6,974 nt of DNA from Treponema sp. (GTDB taxonomy: Bacteria > Spirochaetota > Spirochaetia > Treponematales > Treponemataceae). Below, one piece after another: positions 1 through 6,584 of this stretch. The notes below the pieces were generated by a model that saw only the letters and a list, made by a program, of their open reading frames with translations, had not been told where the DNA came from and ran no database searches. Location: contig JAGABO010000156.1 in NCBI GenBank assembly GCA_017614655.1, positions 1 through 6,974 of the forward strand, read 5' to 3'. The number at the start of each line of letters is the position of its first letter. Within the stretch, counting starts at the first letter, position 1. Position numbers and translations under genes: made by a program.

Positions 1-71
1 AGCTTTGTCAGAAAATTCTTGGAGGCGATACAGCACCGGAAGACAATGTTGTTTATCCTGTAAAGTTCTAA
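1..71 (+). CDS. C-terminal fragment of an unidentified protein (possibly a periplasmic-binding-protein-like or LacI-type sensor domain)
   Basis: The third plus-strand frame is open from the window edge to a TAA at 69-71 and gives 22 residues ending in GGDTAPEDNVVYPVKF. The other two plus frames also run open for a while, but their products (Cys- and Arg-rich or Met/His mixed) look less protein-like. A tail of the form I-x-G-G-(x)n-P-x-x-N-x-V-Y-P-V-x-F resembles the C-terminal strand of LacI-type effector-binding domains and sugar-binding proteins. That is pattern recognition on a very short piece, so the family is only a suggestion. The gene is convergent with lon, and a long hairpin lies 22 bases after the stop. 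Its start and main domains lie outside the window. Confidence 0.45.
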   Translation, partial: LCQKILGGDTAPEDNVVYPVKF

Positions 72-93
72 GGAAAAACTTAAAAACATTCCG

Positions 94-128
94 GCAGGAA
101 CTGCTGCTTTTTTAGCAGCAGCTCCTGC
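94..128. terminator. Long hairpin between convergent genes, probable bidirectional intrinsic terminator
   Basis: The arms 94-107 (GCAGGAACTGCTGC) and 115-128 (GCAGCAGCTCCTGC) pair over 14 positions with one mismatch, an A-C on the plus transcript that becomes a G-U wobble on the minus transcript. The loop is seven bases (TTTTTTA). It lies between the stop of the plus-strand gene (71) and the stop of lon (175), where a shared terminator is expected. On the minus strand the stem is followed after about seven bases by two T5 runs, so it suits lon better. On the plus strand the downstream sequence is C-rich (seven C at 130-136) with no T tract, so termination in that direction is less certain. 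Confidence 0.65.
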
Positions 129-174
129 GCCCCCCCTACTCCTTAAAACCCGCGCAATATAACGCTAAACTCCG

Positions 175-2571
175 CTAAAACACAGTCTTAAGAACTTCCC
201 TTACATCCGTAACAGGAATAAAGCGTATGCCTTTCTTTACGATTTCCGGAATCTCTTCGAGGTCCTTTTCGTTTGCCTTAGGAATGAGGATTGTCTTTAT
301 TCCGTTGCGCTTTGCAGCTACTGTCTTTTCGCGTAAGCCGCCGATCGGGAGCACCTGTCCCGTAAGAGAAAGTTCACCGGTCATGGCAAGATGCGGTTTT
401 ATGATTTTTCCCTTAAGAAGCGACATAAAGGCTGTTGCCATCGTAATTCCTGCAGAAGGTCCGTCTTTTGGAGTTGCTCCTTCGGGAATATGAAGGTGAA
501 CGGTGTTTTCTTCAAACCACTTGCTTTCTTTTATGCCCTGCTTTATTGCCTCCTGCTTTACCCAGTTAAAGGCAATCTGTGCACTTTCCTTCATTACATC
601 GCCCATCTGTCCTGTAAGAACAAGTCCTGCTTTTGAACTTTCAAAGGAAACGGCTTCAAGAAGAAGTGTATCTCCTCCCATGCTTGTCCAGGCAAGGCCG
701 ATTGCAGTTCCGGGAACAGAAGCTTTCTTTATGCTGCTTTCGTCAAAGTAAGGAATACCAAGGTACTTTTTTATATCCTTCTGCTCTACGGAGAAGGTTT
801 TGTTTTCAAAAAGCGATTTTACGTCAGAAGTTTTACCGCCGTCTTTTTCCTGAACTTCAAGAACGATTTTTCTTATGATTTTATCAAGAAGCTTTTCGAA
901 ATTGCGCACACCAGCTTCGCGGGCATATTCAGTTGCAATACTTACAAGAGCATCTCTGGAAAACTTTACCTGATTCTTTTTTAAGCCATTTTTAGAAAGC
1001 GTCTTAGGAATAAGGTATTTTTTTGCGATTTCGATTTTTTCCTGATCGATGTAGCCGTTAAGCTCGATGATTTCGGCCCTGTCAAGAAGAGGTCGGGGAA
1101 TTGTGTCCAGCGTATTTGCCGTAAGAATAAAAAGCACGCTGCTTAAATCAAACGGAAGATCAAGATAAGTGTCGCGGAAACTTGAATTCTGTTCGGGGTC
1201 CAGAACTTCAAGAAGGGCTGCAGACGGATCTCCCTGAGCGGAGGCATTCATCTTGTCTACTTCATCAATCATGAAAACCGGAGAGCGGCTTTTTGTAATC
1301 TTAAGTCCCTGAATAATCTGACCCGGCATTGAACCGATGTAAGTGCGGCGGAAGCCCTTGATTTTTGATTCATCATGTTCACCGCCGACACTAAAGCGGT
1401 AGAAGGGACGCTTCATGCTCTGTGCAATTGAACGGCCGACACTTGTTTTTCCGACACCCGGTGGTCCTACAAGAATTAAAACGGCACCCTTTGTATCATC
1501 CTTAAGTTTTCGTACTCCAAGATATTCGATGATTCTTTTTTTAACGTCCTCAAGACCATAGTGATCCTTTTCGAGAGTCTTTTTTGCTTCCTGAAGCGTA
1601 AACTTTTCCATCGGAGTATCATTCCACGGAAGGGAGCATACAAGCTCAAGGAAGTTTCTTAAGGAATTATATTCGCTTTCATGAGGGTCCAGAAGCTGGA
1701 ATTTTGCAAGCTCTTCAACAAGGGTTTCCTTGATTTCGCCTTCAAATTTAAATGATGCAATTTTTTCGGAAAACTTTTTATAGTCTGAACTTTTTCCGTC
1801 TCCTGCAATACCGAGCTCTTCCTGAATGCTTTTGAGTTCTTCGCGCAGGAAATATTCCCTCTGGCTTTTTTCTACCCTGTCGTTTATTTCTGTCTGAATT
1901 TTTTTCTGAACGCGTAAAATTTCCTGCTCTTTTTTAATAAAGACAAGAACTTTTTCCATACGCTTTCTTACGTCAAGAGTTTCAAGTATTTTCTGCTGTT
2001 CAGTTTTGTCGATATTTAAAATTGAAGTTATAAAGTCTGCAATTTTTCCCGGCTGCTCCACTGTGCTTAAATTCATGCGCATTTCTTCGCTGATAATTGC
2101 ATTAGTTTCGCTGATTTCCCTCATTTCGCTTATGAGGGCACGGGTAAGCGCCTTAACTTCAAAGGTATTTGTTCCGGTTTCTTCCAGATATTCAACTGCA
2201 CAAACCATCGGATTTGATTCAGAGATTACTTTTTTGATTTTAAAACGCGAAATTGTAGAAACAAAAAGGTTAAGTCCGCCGTCCGGAAGATTTATCTTTT
2301 TTATAATGCGTGCAGCAGTTCCGACTGAATAAAGGTCTGCAGCTCCAGGATTTTTTTTATCTTCTTTGAGAAGTACAAAACCGATATAGCCGTCTGTTTT
2401 ATATGCCTCTTCTATTACTTTTATGTCCTCATTATTCGAAACCATAAACGGAGTAAATATTCCGGGGAAAATAGGAAGACCGCCGAGAGGAAGTATGAAT
2501 AATTTTGAAGGAAGTTCAAGCCTTGCCGGAAGCAGGGCTTCTGAGTCCTTAGTGTTTTCGTCTTTTGCCAT
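175..2571 (-). CDS. lon: ATP-dependent protease La (LonA)
   Basis: This is a full-length 798-residue LonA, a cytoplasmic hexameric AAA+ serine protease that unfolds and degrades misfolded and regulatory proteins. After a 22-residue polar extension, the N-terminal substrate-binding domain opens with LFILPLGGLPIFPG (24-37). A charged coiled-coil stretch around 200-265 follows. The AAA+ module has Walker A GPPGVGKTS (369-377, K375), Walker B VFMIDEVDK (432-440, D436/E437), sensor-1 N486 and arginine finger R498 in PLLDR. The protease domain (about 600-798) has GLAWTSMGG (625-633), catalytic S706 in PKDGPSAG and K749 in GGLREK. The Ser-Lys spacing of 43 equals that of E. coli Lon (679/722). All key residues are intact. 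The ATG at 2571 is the only plausible start: an in-frame TAA lies at 2590-2592 and the next Met (43) falls inside the N domain. Unlike its neighbours it has no Shine-Dalgarno sequence. The stop is TAG. Confidence 0.98.
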   Translation of the reverse strand: MAKDENTKDSEALLPARLELPSKLFILPLGGLPIFPGIFTPFMVSNNEDIKVIEEAYKTDGYIGFVLLKEDKKNPGAADLYSVGTAARIIKKINLPDGGLNLFVSTISRFKIKKVISESNPMVCAVEYLEETGTNTFEVKALTRALISEMREISETNAIISEEMRMNLSTVEQPGKIADFITSILNIDKTEQQKILETLDVRKRMEKVLVFIKKEQEILRVQKKIQTEINDRVEKSQREYFLREELKSIQEELGIAGDGKSSDYKKFSEKIASFKFEGEIKETLVEELAKFQLLDPHESEYNSLRNFLELVCSLPWNDTPMEKFTLQEAKKTLEKDHYGLEDVKKRIIEYLGVRKLKDDTKGAVLILVGPPGVGKTSVGRSIAQSMKRPFYRFSVGGEHDESKIKGFRRTYIGSMPGQIIQGLKITKSRSPVFMIDEVDKMNASAQGDPSAALLEVLDPEQNSSFRDTYLDLPFDLSSVLFILTANTLDTIPRPLLDRAEIIELNGYIDQEKIEIAKKYLIPKTLSKNGLKKNQVKFSRDALVSIATEYAREAGVRNFEKLLDKIIRKIVLEVQEKDGGKTSDVKSLFENKTFSVEQKDIKKYLGIPYFDESSIKKASVPGTAIGLAWTSMGGDTLLLEAVSFESSKAGLVLTGQMGDVMKESAQIAFNWVKQEAIKQGIKESKWFEENTVHLHIPEGATPKDGPSAGITMATAFMSLLKGKIIKPHLAMTGELSLTGQVLPIGGLREKTVAAKRNGIKTILIPKANEKDLEEIPEIVKKGIRFIPVTDVREVLKTVF

Positions 2572-2577
2572 ATCTAT

Positions 2578-2606
2578 AATATAATAAATTTATAAAGAAA
2601 AGACAA
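2578..2606 (-). promoter_or_regulatory. Candidate sigma-70 promoter for lon
   Basis: On the minus strand TTGTCT (2606-2601) and TATATT (2583-2578) are separated by exactly 17 bases, matching TTGACA at 4 of 6 and TATAAT at 5 of 6. With this -10, transcription would begin at or within a base or two of the lon ATG (2571). The region is very A+T-rich and offers other -10-like hexamers, for example TATAAA (2594-2589) with a poor -35, so the assignment is tentative. No CIRCE-type inverted repeat is seen here. Confidence 0.35.
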
Positions 2607-2621
2607 ATAAACACTAAGGAA

Positions 2622-2643
2622 CAGAATTTTTTTCTAAATTCTG
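2622..2643 (-). terminator. Hairpin directly after the chemoreceptor stop, weak terminator candidate
   Basis: A perfect 8-bp stem (CAGAATTT at 2643-2636 and AAATTCTG at 2629-2622 on the minus strand) with a six-base loop begins at the base next to the chemoreceptor TAG. It is A+T-rich, and the tail that follows (TTTCCTTAG, then TTTATTTG) is only partly T-rich, so termination is probably inefficient. Its place between the chemoreceptor gene and the candidate lon promoter suits an end-of-transcript signal. Confidence 0.45.
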
Positions 2644-4740
2644 CTATACGGTAAACTGGTCTATCTGATTTCCAGTCCGTTCAATTGAACTCTGAACCTG
2701 AACAGAAATTTCTGAAAGCCTGTTACCTGTATCGTAAACTTTTCCGGAAGCCTCTTTTATCTGTCCCATTGCTTCTTTAATGACACCGGTAATATTCTGA
2801 AGTGCCTTTATTTCTTCAAGAATTGTTTTGTTTCCAATATTCATTTCGTTGGATGCAGTTTTTACTTCCAGAGTCCTGTCATTCATCGAAGTAAGTGATC
2901 TTGTAATCATTGAAGAGTCGTTTTTCTGTTCTTCCATGGCAATTTTAATCTGACGAATCAGTTCATCTGTAGACTTAATTTCACTTGTAACAACATTGAA
3001 TGCCTGAATGGATTCAATTGATGCAGTTACAACTCCGTCAATTGCTTTCTGGATACTTTTGAGCTCTTCACCGATTGTTTTTGACTGCTTGGAAGAAGTT
3101 TCCGACAGTTTTCTGATTTCGTCTGCAACAACACTAAAACCTTTTCCGGCTTCACCTGCATGAGCCGCTTCAATAGCTGCATTCATGGCAAGAAGGTTTG
3201 TCTGGGAAGCAATGTTTTGGATAGATTTGTTTGCTTCTCCAAGAGTATTTGACTGCTCCTTGATGTTTTCGATCTGCTTGTTTACATCATTCTGCTTTAA
3301 TGTACCGGATTCTGATTTCTGAAGAAGTCCGGCAAAGGCATCTGAAATTTTTAAGACGACTTCGTCAACAGAATTGATGTTACCGATCATTTTTTCTACT
3401 GCAGTTGATGCCTGTACAACTTCGGAAGACTGGGTTTCGATCATCTTTTCCAGGGATTCAATATTGGCAGCAACTTCATTTACAGCACCGGCAGTTTCTT
3501 CTACTTTTGCAGACTGATTTATAATCTGTTCATGAACATTATCAATATTTGACTGAATATGATTGATTTCCTTTACAGTTTCTTCCGAGCTTATCTTTAA
3601 ATTTTCACCGGCTTTATTAAGGTCAGAGTTTGAGTTTTTAACATCAGAAATAATCTCATGAAGTTTTTTCGTAAAGTTGTTAAATCCGTTTACAACCGAA
3701 CCGATTTCATTTCTGGAATTAAGTTCAATTCTGTTTGTAAGATCTGCATTGCCGCTTGCAATATTATTGATACGCTTTTCCAGTGTACGGAGGGGGGTTA
3801 ATGCTTTTGCCGTAATGATTCCCAAAATGATGAGGGTAACGGCACCTACAATACAGCTTGTAATCGCAAGTAAAACTTTGAGGGCTACGACACTGGCATT
3901 TACCTGTTCAGATTCAACCGTAAAGGCAAGTACCCACGGAGTTTCATCAATCGGAGCATAGCATACCAGGTCTTTTCCGCCGTTAATACCTTTTACCCAT
4001 GAAAGACCGCTTTCCCTCTGGAGCGCAGAATTTACAACGTCCGTTAAATCTTCAAAACCGGGTTCAACATTTTTTGCAAAGTTCTTTTTTAACTGCCAGT
4101 CTTCATTCGGATGCGAAACTATAGTACCGTCAGCCGTCATAAGCCATGCATAGCCGTGTTCACCGAGTTTTGCCTTGTTAACCTGTTTCTGAAGGTGATC
4201 AGCTTTAATTTTGATGGCGATAAATCCTACGATTTTTTTATCATTTTTTATGGCACGGGCAACAAAGAAGAAAGGTGCTTCTCCTGAATCAACAATTACA
4301 TCATCAATATACTTGTCTTCACCGTCTTTTTCGTGAAGAATTGCATCATAAAAAGCATACTGCCTGATGGAGCCCCTTGTTACAAGGTCATCGGCAATAA
4401 AGTTTCCGTCAATATCTGCAACAAGAATCTGCTTATAATTTTTGTCCCTGAGCGGTATTGCTTCATTAAGCCACTTTGCAGCAGTTTCAAGATCGGAATA
4501 CTTTATGTTCTCATTTTCCGTATACATGCGTATTTCGCGCCTGTATTCCTTGATTTTTCTCTCAAGGGCAAGAGCATGAGTTTCTGTAAGGGACTGGATG
4601 TTCTGCTCATAATCCAGACGGATGATATTCGATATTTTGTCTGTTAAAAAAAATGCCTGCATTGTATACAAAACAATGAATACAATGCTGATAGAGACTA
4701 TAAAAAACAGGCTTAGACTATGCCTTTTTTTTGAATTCAT
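2644..4740 (-). CDS. Methyl-accepting chemotaxis protein with double-Cache sensor
   Basis: This 698-residue inner-membrane chemoreceptor has the standard order of parts. TM1 is at about 9-31, after a basic NSKKRH start. An extracytoplasmic sensor (about 32-288) reads as dCache: a distal module with [12 protein letters not shown] (107-118) and a proximal module with [16 protein letters not shown] (196-211) and [13 protein letters not shown] (261-273). TM2 is at 289-311. HAMP starts near 313 (P316) and ends near 365. A long cytoplasmic coiled coil follows. The signalling hairpin runs from Q513 to F535 ([18 protein letters not shown], then AGKGF) and should bind CheA and CheW. The C-terminal arm after the tip is about 165 residues, longer than in E. 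coli Tsr and in keeping with the 44H/48H-like classes; I cannot tell which. The protein ends in QIDQFTV with no NWETF-type CheR tether. The ligand is unknown. No che gene is adjacent, so it is an orphan receptor locus. GGGGGAG lies 7 bases before the ATG. Confidence 0.96.
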   Translation of the reverse strand: MNSKKRHSLSLFFIVSISIVFIVLYTMQAFFLTDKISNIIRLDYEQNIQSLTETHALALERKIKEYRREIRMYTENENIKYSDLETAAKWLNEAIPLRDKNYKQILVADIDGNFIADDLVTRGSIRQYAFYDAILHEKDGEDKYIDDVIVDSGEAPFFFVARAIKNDKKIVGFIAIKIKADHLQKQVNKAKLGEHGYAWLMTADGTIVSHPNEDWQLKKNFAKNVEPGFEDLTDVVNSALQRESGLSWVKGINGGKDLVCYAPIDETPWVLAFTVESEQVNASVVALKVLLAITSCIVGAVTLIILGIITAKALTPLRTLEKRINNIASGNADLTNRIELNSRNEIGSVVNGFNNFTKKLHEIISDVKNSNSDLNKAGENLKISSEETVKEINHIQSNIDNVHEQIINQSAKVEETAGAVNEVAANIESLEKMIETQSSEVVQASTAVEKMIGNINSVDEVVLKISDAFAGLLQKSESGTLKQNDVNKQIENIKEQSNTLGEANKSIQNIASQTNLLAMNAAIEAAHAGEAGKGFSVVADEIRKLSETSSKQSKTIGEELKSIQKAIDGVVTASIESIQAFNVVTSEIKSTDELIRQIKIAMEEQKNDSSMITRSLTSMNDRTLEVKTASNEMNIGNKTILEEIKALQNITGVIKEAMGQIKEASGKVYDTGNRLSEISVQVQSSIERTGNQIDQFTV

Positions 4741-4747
4741 AAATAAA

Positions 4748-4754
4748 CTCCCCC
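4748..4754 (-). promoter_or_regulatory. Ribosome binding site of the chemoreceptor gene
   Basis: GGGGGAG on the minus strand ends seven bases before the ATG at 4740. This supports the chosen start, which also gives a normal short basic N-terminus ahead of TM1. Confidence 0.75.
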
Positions 4755-4808
4755 GAAAAAAAAGTTAATATGAGTCGTATCTACATAGAACAGAGCATCC
4801 TTAAATTT

Positions 4809-4836
4809 AGTATATTGCAGTTTTTATAAAAAACAA
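4809..4836 (-). promoter_or_regulatory. Candidate promoter of the chemoreceptor gene
   Basis: TATACT (4814-4809, minus strand) matches the -10 consensus at 5 of 6. TTGTTT (4836-4831) lies 16 bases upstream and keeps only the TTG of the -35. The predicted start is near 4802, giving a leader of about 60 bases. The 110-bp gap after the nucleotidyltransferase gene makes a separate promoter likely. I looked for a sigma-28 (FliA) pattern, TAAA-N15-GCCGATAA, as found for many motility genes, and saw none. Confidence 0.35.
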
Positions 4837-4850
4837 TGTAAGCAGTCAGT

Positions 4851-5759
4851 CTATTTTTCCCAGAGTTTTTCGGGATAGTAACCGTCCTTTATCTTGTTTT
4901 CTATCTCCTTTTTGACGATTTCGCGGTCTTCCGGATAAGTCATTCCGAACCACTTTTCGCTTGAAGTATAGAACTTGATTGTTCCCTGTCCGTTCTTTAC
5001 GAGGTCACCGGCTGCAACAGGAAGGAGAGCTTCTTTTTTAGGCTCAGAAATTGAAGTACGCTTAAAGTTGTCCCAGTAAGCATTGAACTGTTCAAAAGCT
5101 TTTGGTGTAAAACCGAAAAGGTTCATGCTCACCCACTCTTTTCCGGTAAGAACATGATCCTGTCCATCGATTTCGCTTATAATCTTATTGTCTTTATAGT
5201 AAATCTTTAAGTTTTCTACGATTGAATCAAGATAGCCGTCCTTTACTGTACAGACACCGCGGCTTACGGAACCGCTTTCGCTCATCGTGTTTCCGAGGAC
5301 ATAGCCGACCATCGCATGTTCAGTCGAAGCATCATCAATTGAAGAAAGATGTGCCGAAAGAGTCTTAAAGGCTTCCTTTCCGTAATAATCATCACTGTTA
5401 ATTACTGCAAAAGGAGTCTTTACTGCCTTTTCTGCACAGAGCACTGCATGGATTGTTCCCCAGGGCTTGGCGCGCTCAGAGGAAACTGCGATTTCTGCTT
5501 CCGTAAGAAGGGATTCCCTCTGCTGGAAAACATATTCAGCATCAGCATTGCGGGCAACGCGGTCAAAGAGGCGCTCCCTGAAATCCTTTTCGATGTCCTT
5601 CCTTATGACAAAAACTATTTTTCCAAAGCCGCTTCTGAGTGCATCATAAGAAGCAAAATCAAGAAGACACTCACCGTGCTTTCCAACTGCATCAATCTGC
5701 TTGACTCCGCCGTAACGGCTTCCCATTCCGGCAGCTAATACTAAAAGAGTTGGTTTCAT
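4851..5759 (-). CDS. GT-A-fold nucleotidyltransferase, substrate unknown
   Basis: This 302-residue protein is predicted to be cytoplasmic (no signal peptide or membrane segment) and to couple an NTP to a phosphorylated small molecule, releasing pyrophosphate. The nucleotide-binding signature LAAGMGSRYGGVKQ (8-21) is at the very N-terminus, with R15 and K20 at the expected places. KPWGTIHAV (98-106) matches the family's KPWGT-x-HA motif. NSDDYYG (121-127) carries the acidic metal-binding residues D123/D124. SRGVC (166-170), WVSMNLFGF (209-217) and EKWFGMTYPEDR (268-279) complete the pattern I recognise from a family usually annotated only as nucleotidyltransferase or NDP-sugar pyrophosphorylase. 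It has no left-handed beta-helix acyltransferase tail, so it is not GlmU-like, and it is longer than typical LicC cytidylyltransferases. It starts 15 bp after the deoD stop and is presumably cotranscribed with it. The substrate (sugar phosphate, phosphocholine or other) cannot be read from the sequence. Confidence 0.9.
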   Translation of the reverse strand: MKPTLLVLAAGMGSRYGGVKQIDAVGKHGECLLDFASYDALRSGFGKIVFVIRKDIEKDFRERLFDRVARNADAEYVFQQRESLLTEAEIAVSSERAKPWGTIHAVLCAEKAVKTPFAVINSDDYYGKEAFKTLSAHLSSIDDASTEHAMVGYVLGNTMSESGSVSRGVCTVKDGYLDSIVENLKIYYKDNKIISEIDGQDHVLTGKEWVSMNLFGFTPKAFEQFNAYWDNFKRTSISEPKKEALLPVAAGDLVKNGQGTIKFYTSSEKWFGMTYPEDREIVKKEIENKIKDGYYPEKLWEK

Positions 5760-5768
5760 TTTTTTTAA

Positions 5769-5774
5769 CTCCAG
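5769..5774 (-). promoter_or_regulatory. Ribosome binding site of the nucleotidyltransferase gene
   Basis: CTGGAG on the minus strand directly follows the deoD TAA (5777-5775) and lies nine bases, mostly A, before the ATG at 5759. The site fits wholly within the 15-bp gap, as in a tightly packed operon, and leaves no room for a promoter between the two genes. Confidence 0.7.
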
Positions 5775-6476
5775 TTATTTTGTAATTGCTTCAAGAGCAA
5801 TTTCTATCATATTTGTAAAGGTTTTCTGCCTTTCTTCTGCCGTAGTTTCGCCGCCAAGAAGGATGTGGTCGCTTACCGTAAGGACGGCAAGGGCCTTGCG
5901 GTTGAACTTTGCTGCAAGAGTGTAAAGTTCGGCTGCTTCCATTTCTATTCCCATGGCACCGTATTCTGCCCAGAGCTTCCAGTTTGACTTGGGATCATAG
6001 AACATGTCGCTCGAAACGATGTTTCCGACATTCGTCTTTAATCCTTTTGCAACGCTTGCTTCATAAGCATTCTTAAGGAGGCCGAAGTCTGCAATCGGTG
6101 CAAAATGAAGTCCGTTAAAGCGCATCGTGTTGAGTCCTGAATCCGAGCAGGCACCCTGAGCCAGGATTACTTCGCGAAGGGCAATGTCCTTCTGAACTGA
6201 GCCGCATGTTCCTACACGGATTGCCTTCTGGACTCCGTAAAACTGAAAAAGCTCGTTTACGTAAATAGAAAGTGACGGCTGCCCCATTCCGGTTCCCTGA
6301 ACGGAAACCCTTTTTCCTTTGTATGTTCCGGTAAATCCGTACATTCCGCGCACTTCATTATAGCATTTAGCATCAGTAAGAAAATTTTCTGCAATAAACT
6401 TAGCCCTGAGCGGATCTCCGGGAAGAAGAACTGAATCTGCGATTGCTCCGTCCGGTGCATTGATGTGTGTACTCAT
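5775..6476 (-). CDS. deoD: Purine nucleoside phosphorylase, hexameric DeoD type
   Basis: This 233-residue cytoplasmic enzyme cleaves purine (deoxy)ribonucleosides with phosphate to a free base and (deoxy)ribose-1-phosphate in purine salvage. It aligns by eye with E. coli DeoD along its whole length. It keeps His4 in STHINA, the phosphate site (G20, D21, R24 in PGDPLRA, R43 in EVRGMYG, R87 in RVGTCGS), purine-stacking F159 in SSDMFYDP, the ribose-binding [10 protein letters not shown] stretch (E178, M179, E180), general acid D203 in TVSDHI and R216 in EERQKTF. The E. coli phosphate-site Ser90 is Thr here, a conservative change. Length and residues place it in the bacterial hexameric class rather than the trimeric PunA or MTAP class; the closely related uridine phosphorylases lack this [12 protein letters not shown] combination. 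AAGGGG six bases upstream supports the start. It leads an operon with the nucleotidyltransferase. Confidence 0.96.
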   Translation of the reverse strand: MSTHINAPDGAIADSVLLPGDPLRAKFIAENFLTDAKCYNEVRGMYGFTGTYKGKRVSVQGTGMGQPSLSIYVNELFQFYGVQKAIRVGTCGSVQKDIALREVILAQGACSDSGLNTMRFNGLHFAPIADFGLLKNAYEASVAKGLKTNVGNIVSSDMFYDPKSNWKLWAEYGAMGIEMEAAELYTLAAKFNRKALAVLTVSDHILLGGETTAEERQKTFTNMIEIALEAITK

Positions 6477-6482
6477 GTTTTA

Positions 6483-6488
6483 CCCCTT
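6483..6488 (-). promoter_or_regulatory. Ribosome binding site of deoD
   Basis: AAGGGG on the minus strand lies six bases before the ATG at 6476. The resulting N-terminus MSTHINAP matches the conserved start of DeoD proteins, so the start is secure. Confidence 0.75.
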
Positions 6489-6531
6489 ATTCGTTTTTAT
6501 TGCCGCAGCAATATCCTGCATGCATTCAATC

Positions 6532-6540
6532 ATTATACCA
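6532..6540 (-). promoter_or_regulatory. Extended -10 promoter of the deoD operon
   Basis: The minus strand reads TGGTATAAT (6540-6532): a perfect TATAAT preceded by the TG of an extended -10 element. The -35 region is poor (GTGCTT at 17-bp spacing), as is usual for extended -10 promoters. Transcription should begin near 6525, giving a leader of about 50 bases. That leader contains a perfect 8-bp palindrome TGCATGCA (6517-6524) and a small hairpin with arms 6499-6503 and 6508-6512 (ATTGC/GCAAT). Whether either is regulatory is unknown. Confidence 0.6.
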
Positions 6541-6562
6541 CAATTACTGTAAAAAAGCACTC

Positions 6563-6584
6563 AAAAAGCCTTAAAATCAAAGGC
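6563..6584 (-). terminator. Small intrinsic terminator at the end of malQ
   Basis: On the minus strand GCCTT (6584-6580), a seven-base loop and AAGGC (6572-6568) form a 5-bp stem followed at once by TTTTT (6567-6563). A T6 run lies a little further on. The hairpin overlaps the last codons and TGA of malQ. The stem is short, so strength is doubtful, but its position just before the deoD promoter supports separate transcription units. Confidence 0.45.

Noticed and set aside
161..180. Short direct repeat CGCTAAA at about ten-base spacing near the lon stop
   Set aside because: Only two copies of seven bases, one overlapping the lon stop codon; too little to call a repeat or an attachment site.
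4741..4850. Possible sigma-28 motility promoter for the chemoreceptor
   Set aside because: A TAAA is present, but no GCCGATAA-like -10 follows at about 15 bases; the sigma-70-like pair fits better.
5349..5738. A 129-codon plus-strand open frame opposite the nucleotidyltransferase gene
   Set aside because: It is antisense to a well-supported gene with intact family motifs. Its product is rich in Cys, Ser and Ile without any recognisable pattern, and it has no plausible context.
6499..6512. Riboswitch in the deoD leader (for example a purine riboswitch)
   Set aside because: The leader after the predicted start is only about 50 bases with one 5-bp hairpin, too short for a purine aptamer, and the conserved junction pattern is not visible.
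6551..6562. GAGTGC on the minus strand, resembling half of a CIRCE (HrcA) element
   Set aside because: The other half (TTAGCACTC) is absent at the required 9-base spacing, and the site lies at the end of malQ, not before a heat-shock gene.
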